Of a stretch of DNA of 64,000 nt, positions 13,684 through 26,007 are shown one piece after another. The stretch comes from Megaleporinus macrocephalus (lineage: Eukaryota; Chordata; Actinopteri; Characiformes; Anostomidae): NCBI GenBank assembly GCA_021613375.1, contig CM038720.1:12228962-12292961 (forward strand), given 5' to 3'. Position 1 is the stretch's first letter. Each line of letters opens with the position of its first letter. The notes under the pieces were generated by a model. The model was not told where the DNA came from and did no database searches. It saw only the letters and a program-made list of their open reading frames with translations. Made by a program: the position numbers and the translations under genes.

Positions 13684-14113
13684 TAGGGCTGGGTATCGCC
13701 ACTGATTTCCTGGATCGATTCGATCCCGATTTACAAGGTCCCAATTCAATTCGATTTCCAATTCAATTCGATTTGATTCATTTCAATATCGATTCATTCA
13801 GAGATATTTCAGTTACAATAATATGTTTTGTTTGAATATGAAAAGAGATTTTCAGAGAACTAATATAAGGTAAATGTACAAGGAACACTCAACCTACCAT
13901 TAGTAAAAACATTAGTGTTTTTATGTTTATTTACCGTCCTGGTTTCTGAATCCAAAATGTAGCCAGACATCTGCTTTCAAGTTCTAGGGCGCCTTCACGT
14001 AAGTCTGGGGGTCCAGGAGGGGCTAGAATGCTAATTTTAAAGATTGATCTCGGGTTTATACGAATCCATATCGGATTATTCAAATGAAACACACAAATTA
14101 AAACACACCCCTA
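13684..14113. mobile_element. MITE with TAGGGCTGGGTATCG / CACACCCCTA ends
   Basis: A 430-bp element bounded by TAGGGCTGGGTATCG and ACACACCCCTA. Flanking 8-mers ATATCCAT (13676-13683) and ATATCCTT (14114-14121) match at 7 of 8. The left part is rich in 'caattcaattcgat'. No coding potential. Confidence 0.8.
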
Positions 14114-14164
14114 ATATCCTTTTTATCAGCTTCACCTACCATATAGGAGCACTTATAGTTCTAC

Positions 14165-15060
14165 ACTTACAGTCCATCTGATTCTCTGTATACTTTATTA
14201 CCTTGTTCTTCAATGATCAGGACCTCCACACCACAGAGCAGCTACTATTAGTGTAGTCGATCATTCTCAGCCCTGCATTGACACTGAAGTGTTGGTGGTG
14301 TGTTAGTGTGTGTTGTGCTACTATAAATGGATCAGACTCAGCAGTGCTGCTGGAGTGTTTAAACACCTCAGTGTCACTGCTGGACTGGGAACAGCTCTGT
14401 GTTGGTCCAGCGGGGGGTCCTGACTAGGGGTGTGCCATATCGTGTCGTACACAATAATATCGGCAACAGTTTTGAATATCGTGAATGATATTATACCCTG
14501 TAATATCGAGCCATATCACCCATCCCTAATTATCACATCAGGGTACTACTTTTACTGTTTTTAGCAAAAGAAAAATTCACACTTTTCTCATTTCCCATCA
14601 TATATCTAGTAGAGACAGATTTTATTTGTCCAGTATCATTCATTTTACTTCAGTCCTGGATATATGGAGATATTTGGAGTGCATTATTTAGTATCATGAC
14701 ATTCTAGATCATTGACTTCTGTTACAATCTGATGAAAATTCTTGTATTTTTTAATATCTCAGTTAGGGGTGTGCCATATCATATCATATGCAATAATAAC
14801 ATTTAATTTTCATTTTGTTGCAGTAGTGTATGCTTGAAATATTTTTTTTATTTATTTAGTGTTTTGTCATATCGTTAAGAGTATCGTTATCACAAAAATA
14901 CCTGAAATATTGTGATATTATTGTAGAGCCATATCGCCCACCCCTAGTCCTGACCACTGAAGAACAGAGTTCTTAAGGGTTAAAGGGTTAGAGTGTTAAA
15001 AAGTAAGTGCTTATATGTTCTTAAACCAATAAACACCTATATCTACAGCACAGAGGACAA
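14165..15060. repeat. Interspersed repeat interrupted by a MITE C insertion
   Basis: The segments 14165-14424 and 14955-15060 resemble one common fish repeat ('ttattaccttgttcttcaat', 'cagtgctgctggagt', 'cctcagtgtcactgctgga') that was split by the element at 14425-14946. A further piece in the other orientation ('caacacaccaccgccatgac', 'ctgagaacgatccacc') is at 15990-16105. I recognise the repeat as widespread but cannot name its class with confidence. Confidence 0.6.
14425..14946 (+). mobile_element. MITE family C, copy 1, with perfect 8-bp TSD
   Basis: A 522-bp element starting TAGGGGTGTGCCATATCGTG and ending GCCCACCCCTA. It is flanked by identical 8-mers GTCCTGAC at 14417-14424 and 14947-14954. 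Internally it is two-headed: a first terminus-like pair at 14425-14527 (ending CCCATCCCTA) and a second at about 14765-14946 (starting TAGGGGTGTGCCATATCATA), joined by a spacer of about 240 bp. The 8-bp target duplication and the TAGGGGTG ends point to hAT. Confidence 0.92.
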
Positions 15061-15989
15061 CAAATACACCTTTTAACCTGCTGGAGAAGCCTTACCTCTG
15101 AACTTCTAAGGGTGAGAAACGTATAATTATGTTGGGCCAGTTGCCGGGTTCTGAAAAGGAGCATAAAAAAAGAATATATGTGTTTGTTACCGCGCCATTC
15201 CGTGTGTGACCACGCGGCCGTATCCAGGAATTTCTGTCATAAATCATGGCGTCTGCATGCCTTTAAGGAATTCAGGAGAAAGAAAACAGTGCTAGTGGCG
15301 TTAAGTCCTATTTTTGACAGGGGGGCTTACGTTTCTCGGGCTGACTAAAGACAGTCAGCGATGCAGAGATTATTGCGGTGTTCTTTCGTTCATTCCTCTG
15401 AAAGCCTGCTAAATCCTTGACATCATGTTCACGGCCAAGCCCATCGCAAACCATGCTCAGATTGCGTAAGCCTGTAAAGGTAATCAGACCAATTCTGTTA
15501 ACATCTGATTCTTAACATGCTAGTCTTCCCTCATGGTGAGTTCCTTCCAGCTGGGGCCTGTGTTCTTTTTCTCATTGCCTTCGTGGGACGGAGCAATGAG
15601 CATTCGCTTCCCTGCCCAGGTTGCATAAAGGCCTTGAGTGAGCATTTGATGCTAATTGTTGGTAATGACTGCTTGAAGCTGAAGGGTTGGGTTTAAGAGG
15701 AATGTGGCATGACAGGCTTAATGAACAGCATGTGGACGTCCACTTTGACAGGCGGGATTAAGCGTGGGTGATACGACAGTAGGTTTTATATTACATCATA
15801 GCGCCAAGTCAAGTACCATCATGCACTTTTCATCAATGTGATAGTGACGTAAGTACTTAACAGGGTACTGCCGTGTGTTTCATTCAAAAAAACTTCCAAC
15901 ATGCAGTAGCACGTCTAAAGTTTTACCTCAGGCCAGCAAAGGTCACTCAATGATCTAATTTGTTCTTGTAGCATGTCAGTGCTAAGCTA

Positions 15990-16105
15990 ACAGTGGGGCA
16001 CATTTCCATTGTTCCACTGCTGTGTCTAATGCACTCACACTGGCACAACACACCACCGCCATGACAGCGTCACTGCAGGGCTGAGAACGATCCACCTTCC
16101 TAATA
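15990..16105. repeat. Fragment of the interspersed repeat seen at 14165-15060
   Basis: Contains 'caacacaccaccgccatgac', 'gtcactgcagggctgagaac' and 'gatccacc', which is the reverse orientation of the repeat split at 14425. Short and without clear ends. Confidence 0.5.
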
Positions 16106-16111
16106 CAACCC

Positions 16112-16945
16112 CTGGCAGAAATTATGGAATCACCAGCCTCGGAGGATGTTTATTCAGTTGTTTAACTTTGTAGAAAAAAAGCAGATCACAGACGTGACAC
16201 AAAACTAAAGTCCTTTCAAATGGCAACTTTCTGGCTTTAAGAAACTCTATAAGAAATCAAGGAAAAAAATTGTGACAGTCGGTAACGGTTAATTATTTAG
16301 ACCAAGCAGAGGGAAGAAATTAGGGAATCACTCAATTCTGAGGAAAAAAATTATGGAATCATGAAAAACAAACAAAAGAACACTCCAAGACATCACTAGT
16401 ATTTTGTTGCACCACCTCTGGCTTTTATAACAGCTTGCGGTCTATGAGGCATGGACTTAATGAGTGATAAACAGTACTCTTCATCAATCTGGCTCCAACT
16501 TTCTCTGATTGCTGCTGCCAGATCAGCTTTGCAGGTTGGAGCCTTGTCATAGACCATTTTCTTCAACTTCCACTAAAGATTTTCAATTGGATTCAGATCC
16601 GGACTATTTGCAGGCCATGACATTGACCTTATGTGTCTTTATGTCAAGGAATGTTTTCACAGTTTTTGCTCTATGGCAAGATGCATTATCCTCTTGAAAA
16701 ATGATTTCATCATCCCCAATCATCCTTTCAATTGATGGGATAAGAAAGGTGTCCAAAATATCAACATAAACTTGTGCATTTATTGAAGATGTAATGACAG
16801 CCATCTCCCCAGTGCCTTTACCTGACATGCAGCCCTATATCATCAATGACTGTGGAAATTTGCATGTTCTCTTCAGGCAGCCATCTTTATAAATCTCATT
16901 GGAACGGCATCAAACAAAAGTTCCAGCATCATCCCCTTGTCCAAT
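16112..16945 (-). pseudogene. Tc1-like transposon remnant
   Basis: The left side is non-coding with recurring 'aattatggaatca' words. From 16828 down, the minus strand encodes a Tc1-type transposase piece: 'DTFLIPSIERMIGDDEIIFQ', then 'EDNASCHRAKTVKTFL' (a DNASCH variant of the second catalytic aspartate region) and 'SGPDLNPIE' beyond a frame change. The open stretch is 16604-16828, so the rest of the transposase is missing or frameshifted. It is a different subfamily from the 9760 copy. Confidence 0.8.
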
Positions 16946-17439
16946 GCAGACTTTTAGAGGCTTAAAAATAGACAGATATAGATACTAGGGTTTAAAAATA
17001 CTTCTGTAGAAGTTGAAGTATCAACTAAAGCTTTTTACTCCAGTAAACTTGTAAAAGTACTGCTTTCAAAACTACTTAAAGTATAAAAGTAAAAGTAATG
17101 CAAGGGAAAAAATGCCATTAAGGACAAAAGCTTAGGTCGCACCACAGAAGTCTATAGTGCACTAGCCCACCTCCCCAAAAAACCCATTCTTCTAAAAGCC
17201 ATAATGACTATAATATTATATTAAAATGTTAATGATGATAAATTTGGGATGCACTAGGCTTCCTGTTTCAGCTGCATACATGCCCATTGAACATGAATGT
17301 ATTTTAGGGTTAGGGTTATACCTGTGCACAAGCTTGCTGAAGATCAGTTCTACGGCCCGCTCTGAAGGCATTCAGAGTGCAGGCGTGGAGAATGCCTGTG
17401 CCTGTCTCCGGCAGGGCCATAAACTACTAAACCACTAAA

Positions 17440-17468
17440 TCACCCATCCACCCACCCACCCACACACA
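17440..17468. repeat. (CCCA)n short tandem repeat
   Basis: Imperfect ACCC/CCCA repeats followed by CACACACA. Confidence 0.8.
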
Positions 17469-17989
17469 TTGCTCACACGATTACTGGGGAAACACGTATG
17501 ACTGTATGTACCGCATGCGATGATGGATATGTTTATTGTCTGACGTACTGTTGTAAATGGCCAAGCCAGGTGCAACCACATAAACATCTGTGGGATGGAA
17601 GATGTTCTAAATAAAGATCCTGTACCAGAACAACTTAACACCTCAGCAGAGCTAGGGGGAACATCATTCAGCACCAGCCAGCATCCCCTGTGGGTGTAGT
17701 CCATTCAGCAAACTAAGACTACAGTAAAAGTATGAATACTGGAATAAATAGAAAATACATTAAAATAATGCCTAAAATATTAGGTCAGCTTTTATTTCTG
17801 GGCCACACAACAAAAACCACAGAGTCGTTTCTTTTGTATACTCCTCTAATTTTAAAAGAGTATAAGTATGTATTTGGTTCCAAACCATTTACATGCTATG
17901 ATCTTCAAGTTTGCAACAAACTGGCACCACCAGCGTCTTATTTTCCTCTACCATGTTTTCATGGAAGCCACTTTAAGTTTATGCTTGTA

Positions 17990-18400
17990 TTTGGGATGTT
18001 CTTCAGTTATTTGACAGTTTCTTTGCGCAGTTGGTTCTACAAAAGGAAACAACTTCATATCATTGTCTTCTGCAGTAGAAACTTCAGCCCAGGGTGTTTT
18101 GGAGGCACGTGCTTTGAAGGCGAGATGTTTATGAACCCTTCAGTATTCATTCTGCTGCTGCCACCACCAGCCACGACATCAATGAAGACCAGTGAGCCAC
18201 TTCCAAAAGCAGTGGTGTTGATTCCATGTCTCGACCATGCGCCACAGATAATATCAACTTTATAAGATTTTGCTCCAGAGCTCTTCTGGCTCATCCTATT
18301 CATTGTGCTGATGGATGTTTTGTGTCCTGTAGTGTAGATTCTGTATTCCTTCTCTAGGGACACTGAAACGTTCACCCCCTGCAACCTGTAAACTGTCTTT
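17990..18400 (-). pseudogene. Probable Tc1-like transposase remnant
   Basis: The minus strand 18055-18384 contains 'GSGSLVFIDVVAGGGSSRMN', which resembles the 'GTGSLVFIDDVTADRSSRMN' block I know from fish Tc1 transposases. It sits in a short open stretch with decayed flanks and no D-N-D-P-K-H motif. No clear terminal repeats were seen, and on the plus strand a 177-codon open frame (17732-18265) crosses it as a by-product. Confidence 0.55.
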
Positions 18401-19135
18401 CATCACTCTGGATGTTATTTTTGGGGTTTTCTAAAAGTCTTGATATCATCAGCGGCCATCGTTTTCCCCTGATTGATAAAAATTGCTTGCTATTAAAGCA
18501 GTGCTGGGTCTCGGCGCTGGTACTGATACTTTGCTGCAGTAGTGTTATTAACTATGAAGATTCTGTAAACTGTGCCTGACAACATGAAGCTCTTTCTGAT
18601 GTGCACACACGCGTAGACAGAACAACACGTTAGTGGTCTGAGACGACAAGCAGCAGTAAAAATGCTCATGGTTAACTCTGTAATGGCAGTACTTCATGGG
18701 AAAAACTTGCTCCTGACCTGAATGACTGATCCAGGCTTCTCCCAGCAATCACTTATCTGCTGTGTAGTCATTCACAGTCTGAGTTAATGTTGGTCCAGGT
18801 TGTTATTCAGCGAGCAGAGGACAACTCTGGTCAGATTGTCTAGTCTAATTGTGTGCTTGTATACAGCTTTTTGATCAAATGCATGTATCCCAGAACGATT
18901 GTTTTCTGTAATTTTTCCATAGAGAATGGATAGGATGGAAAAGTGCATGCCGATCTACTCCTCTATTTCTTGTTTATTCATCCCTCGTTCCTCACACTGT
19001 TTAAGCTGCGCAACCATCCTGCGTTTATTTCAGCTTTATTTTTTCAGTCCAAAAGCTTTTGTGTGCTGGGTGACCACCATCAGTGCAAAGCATGCCTAAG
19101 ACATGAGAAATATCTGTTCTTTCCAGGGTTGCAAT

Positions 19136-19630
19136 TAGGGGTAGGCAATACGGCCCTACAATAATATCACAATATTTCATGGTATTTTTGTGATAATGAT
19201 ACTCTTGGCGATATGACAAAACATTGAATTAAAAAAAACATTTTAAGAATACACTACTGCAACAAAATGAAAATTACATCTTATTATTGCATACGATATG
19301 ATAACTGAGATATTAAAAAATACAAGAATTTATCAGATTGTAACAGAAGTCAATGTCACAATACTAAATAATGCACTCCAAATATCTCCATATATCCAGG
19401 ACTGAAGTAAAATGAATGATACTGGACAGATAAAATCTGTCTCTAGTAGATATATAATGGGAAATGAGAAAAGTGTAAATTTTTCTTTTGCTAAAAACAG
19501 TAAAAGTAGTACCCTGAAGTGATAATTAGGGATGGGTGATATGGCTCGATATTTCAGGCTATAATATCGTTCACCATATTTGAAAATGTTGGCAATATTA
19601 TTGTGTACGATACAATATGGCACACCCCTA
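19136..19630 (-). mobile_element. MITE family C, copy 2 (inverted), with perfect 8-bp TSD
   Basis: The reverse-complement relative of 14425-14946, 495 bp, bounded by TAGGGGTAGGCAATA and GGCACACCCCTA. It is flanked by identical GTTGCAAT at 19128-19135 and 19631-19638. It has the same spacer ('tccatatatccaggactgaa', 'ctctagtagatatat'). Relative to copy 1 it lacks about a dozen bases of the internal second terminus near 19300. Confidence 0.92.
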
Positions 19631-20885
19631 GTTGCAATCCAATCACTGCCGATCTGATGCCCCCCTTTAGGGCAGCAGTTTATTTGAAAAGGAATTTTTG
19701 CCACAAGGCCATGACTGTCCAAGAATGGGTCCTCGAACAAGACACCGAACGTGAGGCCTATCCACTCCCGAGCTCTCAGTTCAGTTGTACATCTGCAGGA
19801 CAAATCAGTTTGGAATAGAGACCCAACACCAGCTTGCGTATCACAGCTTACTACTGCGGGAATACTGTGGATTGAGCATGGCGTGTCCATTCCCCCTCAC
19901 TCTGAATCTGCTGTAGGAGTAGTGGAGACTGGGGGAATCAACCCAATATTAGGAAGGCCTCTAATGTTTTGTTTTGCTGTGTGTATAATAGTAACTAATT
20001 AGCTTCCTGGCACTTGATAAATGCCTGACAAATGAGTTTTTCACAAAAACCTGAGTGACCATATGGCAGCGTGTGAGACAGGGAGCATGCCGCCGTGTTA
20101 ACAGAGACGATGGTCCCATTAGAAATCCCATTAAACACAGCGCTGAGGTCCCCTAACCAAAGACCACATTAGTCCGCCTTCAATCCAGTCAAAGGAAATC
20201 TGTTCCATCTCATCACACCCACACTACAGAGGGATTCCTCCTCCATTGTGTCGAGCCAGCGCCAGCATGTATCGGGCACCAGGCACGCTCCCAAATGCAA
20301 CGCCGCACCCTCCCCTCCTCCTCGCTCCAGCGGGAGACAGGGGTGTGGTGGGGGAGACGGGGCCGAATCAGTGACGCCTTAGTGTCCCTGCACACGTCCC
20401 ATAATCCTCACTTTCTCTGTAGTGCTCTAGATATATCGATGTTATTATTATGTTATTAATATAAATGATTATTAAGATACTGATTTAATGAAGCTGAGAA
20501 TTGTGACGAGGGCTTGTGTTGTTGACAGCTTATATAATGCAATACAGTCAAAAATGAATAGACTCCCTGGGAGGAGGGGGTCCCACAATGGCTGGCATCT
20601 AACTCGCTCTCTATAGCGACAGTAAAGTGTTCGTTTAGTAATCTGTCTTCTACATAGGAGGTGTTTTCTAGTTCAGAAGGTCACACGTGAGAGGCAACCA
20701 ATGTCTTAAAGGCCAACAGACAAATGACCATACTCATCAATTTGGTTCAGCCAACCACTGCAGCCCATCCATTCCTTCTTTGGACTAAACAGAAAAGAAA
20801 CTGATCAAAACGTAAAACTAGGTTCTCATGACTTCAGAACTTCAAAAATAGAAGCTCATTTGCATAACAAAACAATGGTTTAGAT

Positions 20886-22760
20886 CAGGGGTCACTAATA
20901 GGCAGTTCAGACCCAGACATTTTCCAATGCAGACCCAAACTAATAAACTATTGAGAATAATTTAATTTAGACAGTGTTTATTTTAAGCGGAGGAGCTTTT
21001 CTTGTCTTTATGGTATACAGGCTGTACGGCGCAGTAAATTCACAGACCAATCACGTGCGTTGAAAGATCACCGAAGGCGCTCCTCAGCCAATTAGATCTA
21101 TGCACATTGGAGCGTGCAGCACACAAAGGCGAGGTATGAAGCAAGAAGCAGCAGCCGGAGACTAAAGCGAGTCAGAAAGAATAACGTAAAAACTGAAAAG
21201 TGAACAGAGAAAACGGACTGTTTAACAGGAACGGTTCTGGAATGGACTCGCTCGTCTAGTTTTGGAGAATACCGCTCTGTCAATTTATGAAACTGAGTTA
21301 ACAAGATGTGGCTTTATTTACTTTCTCTATAAATAAACACTTTAAGATGCACCTTTTTTTTAAGAGTTCTGTTTTTTAAATGTAGCTCTTGTTTTTACTT
21401 GAAGTAAGAACAAACAATTTATTTGGAGCTTTATAAATAATTAATTCAGTTCAGTATTTAAACAGTAAATATACTGAAATATACTGGACGGTATGTGTGA
21501 TGTGTTGGTGTTTCAGTAGCTGATGGTATGAGGTGCTGATACTAGGCTACTTCAGTAAACAGGATACACCACTGAATCATAACACACGTTAGAAATGATG
21601 ATGGTCCGGACCTTGGCCTGAGGAGATCTCCTCTAACTGGACCTTACTGATTCTAATTAAATACCCCTGGTATAGATGGATTCTCTGTTTATAAACATTA
21701 CTGGGTAACTTGGTGGGTCACAAGACTGTGATATAAACATAGATTTGCATATTATGCGTTTTGCACATTCCGCTCTGAAACTGCTTGTCGGTTGCTCTGT
21801 GTTCTACTGTCATGCCCTGTTCCCTGTGTGTCAGTCTTCTTCTGAACACTTCTGTACTGTTTGCATATTCACTGTTTCATATTCACATATTGCACTCTGT
21901 GTTAAGTTTCTTGTGTGCACTATATGGTCATGTTGGAACGCTGATTCATTTCACTGTGTACTGTGTAGATCAGGGCATTTAATTGGAGTTCAGTAAGGTC
22001 CAGCTAGAGGAGATTTCCTCAGGCCAAGGTCCAGACCATCATCATTTTTAACTTGTGTTATGATTCAGTGCCATATCCTGTATACTGAAGTAGTCTAGTG
22101 TCATCACTGTATACCATCAGCAACTGAAAGACAAACTTATTCCAAATACCGTTCAGTACATTTCAGTATATTTACTGTTTAAATGCGGAACTGAATGAAT
22201 TATTTATTAACTTCTAATAAATGTTCTTTCCTCACTTCAAGTAAAAACAAGAGCTACATTCAAAAAAACTGAATGCTTTTGAAAAAAGTGAACCTTAAAG
22301 TGTTTATTTATAGAGACAGTATATAAAACGTGTGTCTTCTTGTTAACTTAGCTTCACAGATTGACATGTTGGTTTTACAGAGCAGTATTCTCCAAAACTA
22401 GACAAGCAGGTCTTTTCCAGAACCGTTCCTGTCAGTTTTTCTGTTAACTTTTCTGTTTTTACATTATTCTTTCTGACTCGCTTTAGTCTTCGGCTGCTGC
22501 TCCTCGCTTCGTACCTTCCCTGTGTCCCAATCTGCACAGATTTGATTGGCTGAGGAGCCTTCGGTGATCTTACAGTGAACGCGATTGGTCTTTGAGTTCA
22601 CTGAGACGTAAAGCGTGTACAGTAAAGATAAGAAAAGCTCAGTCGCTTAAAATAAACACAGTCTAAATTAAATCATTCTCAATAGTTTATCGGTTTGGGT
22701 CCACAATGGGCAACGTCTGGGTCCGGACCCAGACTGCGGCCCGCCTATTAGTGACCCCTG
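20886..22760. mobile_element. Long palindromic hAT-like element, 1.87 kb
   Basis: Ends CAGGGGTCACTAATAGGC and GCCTATTAGTGACCCCTG are perfect inverse complements. The flanking 8-mers GTTTAGAT (20878-20885) and GTGTAGAT (22761-22768) match at 7 of 8. The arms (about 20886-21675 and 21966-22760) remain alignable for nearly 0.8 kb, e.g. 'gatcaccgaaggc', 'gactaaagcgagtcagaaag', 'ggaacggttctgga', 'aggtccagttagaggagat' against its complement near 21990. The spacer of about 290 bp (21676-21965) shows no recognisable protein. It could fold into a giant hairpin. Confidence 0.9.
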
Positions 22761-24249
22761 GTGTAGATGGTAGAAATGACTCCAAATGACTTGATCAGGT
22801 CTCTTTAAACGTTCCACTAATTTTTACTATTGATTAAATGTTTATCTAACAGAAGCAATGCAGATCACAAACACCTTCATGGCTTGCTGACATCAATCCT
22901 ATGAATTGGCCCACCTGACCTTGTTTTGTTGAGTCTGTCTGCGCTCGTCTTATTGAACAATACCAGGAACATGGTGGTCCCGTTAGTGCTTGTAGGTCAC
23001 AGTAATTATGTTTATAATAAGGTTACTTTACAATCTGAATTTGATGGCTATGGTAAAATAGTGATGCACAAATCTATGACTCTCGCTGCTGGAATCAATG
23101 GAACTGACTCCTGAACTCCACCTGATTTTAACCAGCTCAGTGCCAAAGCCAATGACAATGAGGTGATTAAACCATCTTAAACATAGTTTAGCCACAGTGG
23201 TACTGCAGCACTGCTTAAGGTGGAACGAAAAAGAAGTTGGAAAAAAGAGGAGTAGATCTCATCTCCATTCTCTTTTCCTCAAGGTTCTGTGAAAAACATT
23301 GTTTTTGGTTTTTGGTCCTTATTTCATGTCTAAAACTTGTTTATTGAGACACAAATCATGAAGAGCTACGGTTCGGGATGTATAGAAACTGAGTTTGTGC
23401 CCCAACAGCTGGTATCTAAACTCCCATTACTCAAACTTAGGCTCTCGTCTGCTTTACGCACACCTCCACCAGAATGACCCTAGAGATGATTCCGGTGAAG
23501 AGCTGACTCCAAGCATTTTGACTCATAGAGTCATTGGTCAAGAGTTCCAGACGTGTTGAGGAACCAACTCTCTCCGTCACTACAGTAAACGCAATGACTC
23601 AAGGCAGCTTGTCAGGTTTGAGACCGTGAGAAAATGGCTAGCACAGATTCCTTTGGAAGCCTGGGCAGCACAGATCGAGCCGAATTCCTCAATGAATTAG
23701 TCCCCTCAGGATATTAAACACTCTCCAACCATCTTCTCTGCTCAGTTTACTGCAACCACCAAGAGTCGTTGTTGCTTTGTATGCTGCTTTCGGCCCGCTG
23801 GTTGCACGCTGTGGCGTATCTATCCATTCATCTTTTCAGCTTCATTTGACTCCATAAACATCTGATTCACCTCTAAATCAAAATATGATTGGTGGTCCTC
23901 AGCAGTCACATTTCTTAAATTCAGCTGAACAACTCCCAAATGTCCTAAATGGTATATAAACTGGCTTGCAGGAGGCGGAGCTTTACAGCGTACCTAGCAG
24001 TTTGGTGATTTCTGTTAATTAGCTTTTATTTTTTACCTTTTTTCAATCAGATATCTTCTTAGAAACGCTCTTCATGCATAAATGCCTTTTATGACTAGGC
24101 TTATTTGATAGAATTAAATTAAATAGCATTAAATTCTGTGATAGAAATGAGAAAGTGGTTACTGTCATGTTAACAAGCGATGGAATATTAGATTTTCTAT
24201 CCATGTGATTTTCACATATACCACATAATCTGCAATGCAATCTGATATA

Positions 24250-24600
24250 TACAGTAGTGCAAGAGTTTTAGGCACTCAGGGACATTATTATATTTAAAAA
24301 GCTATTTTTTCCAGACAGGAAGCTTTTATTTGCTCAGCAAAACACTTTATTTCTAATACCTTCAAACAGTATTAATACACTAAATAGTGTTTTTCCATAC
24401 ATTGGTGTGTTTCCAAGATTCTCCTTGTGGAAACAACCCAGTATTATTTACAGTTCTCATCTAATACCTGCTTTGACTGCTCAGTACTTCATTAAGCTAA
24501 ATCAAGATTGCTGCTGAAGGAACTGAATACATTCATACAATGTCTGGGGCGTCCAGGAGAAATCTGGAACTACACTTTGTTCTTTAAACTGGAGCTCAAG
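24250..24600. repeat. Possible mariner-like fragment
   Basis: Starts 'tatacagtagtgcaagagtt', 'ttaggcactcagggacatta', a layout like fish mariner termini (acagt...aaaagtcttaggcac). No second terminus and no transposase were found, so this is only a suggestion. Confidence 0.3.
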
Positions 24601-25139
24601 ATATGATCTACTTCTCTCACAATAAGATATTTATGTTACTTTGTATTGCATTTATGATTATCTACATCTGTTCTAATGATATCTGGTGTTCTTATTGGTG
24701 TAGATACACTTATTGCTACCATAAACGCTTTAAACAATCAGCTTTGGTGCCTCTTTTGCATGGTAGTGTATATCGAACACCATTACGGTAATCTCAGCAA
24801 GATGAGGGTCGATACACCGCCTTGCTCGGTTTATTCTGACAGTATGAAAGCCAAGGCCCAGAGAGCTGGAGCTATTTTGTTCAGGCTCCAGCTCCTGTTG
24901 TGGCCTGGAGGGCACTTAGCAGGACACACAACACGAGAGCCTTCGAACACGAAACGCAGCCCATTCTTTTTGTCCGTCCGGGGACGCGACCTGTTACAAT
25001 AAGAGTGTCATTGTGTGGGAGGAAAGTGGAAAAACAAAGATGATTTGGATCTCACTGGGGACTCGAGTTCAGAGCAGGTGCAAAAAAACAACAACCCCAC
25101 AATAACGAAAAGCTTTGTTTTAGTTCAAATATTAACAGA

Positions 25140-25430
25140 TGTCAGGAGGCCGCGGCCGCAGCCGACACCGGCCGGGGGGAAAGAACAAGCCTCGCCGGTC
25201 CAAGCCGCTGTCTTTTCTTTTGTGGCGATGGAAACACGTGAGCCGCTCTGTTCCTCACACAGAATCCCGCACACCCTGTGGGCAAACTCAATGGGCTCTT
25301 TGTGCAGGATGCGTGTGTGCGCCAGTGTGTGTGAATGAGCAAGTGTGTGGCTCGACGACAAGAGGGGACGCTGCTAAGACCCCAGAGCGGCTTTCCAGCC
25401 CCGCAGACCCAGAGAGAGCTGCCGAACCAG
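25140..25430. other. G+C-rich island inside EPB41L4A intron 1
   Basis: A CpG-containing patch (ggccgcggccgcagccgaca near 25148) in an otherwise A+T-rich intron. All frames stay open here simply because stops are rare. It could be an internal promoter or enhancer. No splice-flanked exon or known protein is visible. Confidence 0.35.
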
Positions 25431-25705
25431 AAGCTGTCATTCACAAATGTTCCACAAACATGTTTTTATTTTTTTTTGCACTGGGCTCCACATAAACTTC
25501 TCTACTGGTCTGAGGGTGGGTGATATGACACCGATGACAGCTCAGAAACGGATCCTGGGGCGTTATTTAGCATGAGTGTAGTAGTATTGCTCACTCTAAC
25601 ACCCTAACCCACAATGAAGTGTGCACTGTATGAGACGTATAGTTACTAGCATTCATAATGTACTACAGAAAAGCTATGCTCAATGAATATGCATTTTAAG
25701 CTCAT

Positions 25706-25850
25706 TCACGAACACCCCTCCTGGAGATCTACCTCCCTGTAGGCTTCATCTCCAGCCCAAATCTAACATGTGTTATTCAGCTTCTTAAGGACTTCTGAAG
25801 ACAGTAATAATTAATGGATCAGAGGAGGTTAATTATGGAGCTTAAGTCTA
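25706..25850. repeat. Fragment related to the 9566-9735 MITE
   Basis: 'acccctcctggagatctacc', 'cctgtaggcttcatctccag', 'cccaaatctaacatgtgtta' follow the order of the 170-bp element but with decayed ends. Confidence 0.5.
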
Positions 25851-26007
25851 TGGGAGCAGTGTTGCTGTTATGACTGGGTTGTAACGTTAGTTATGATTTC
25901 ACCAATTTCTGCACAAGTCAAGCATTAAGACATACACCATATAACGGCATATACAGTTCTCAGTCACTCCAAACAGAACTACCTTTGTGTTCCTTTGTTA
26001 AGCTTAG

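Noticed and set aside
17732..18265. 177-codon plus-strand frame
   Set aside because: It overlaps a minus-strand Tc1-like transposase remnant, has no known domain and no exon signals.
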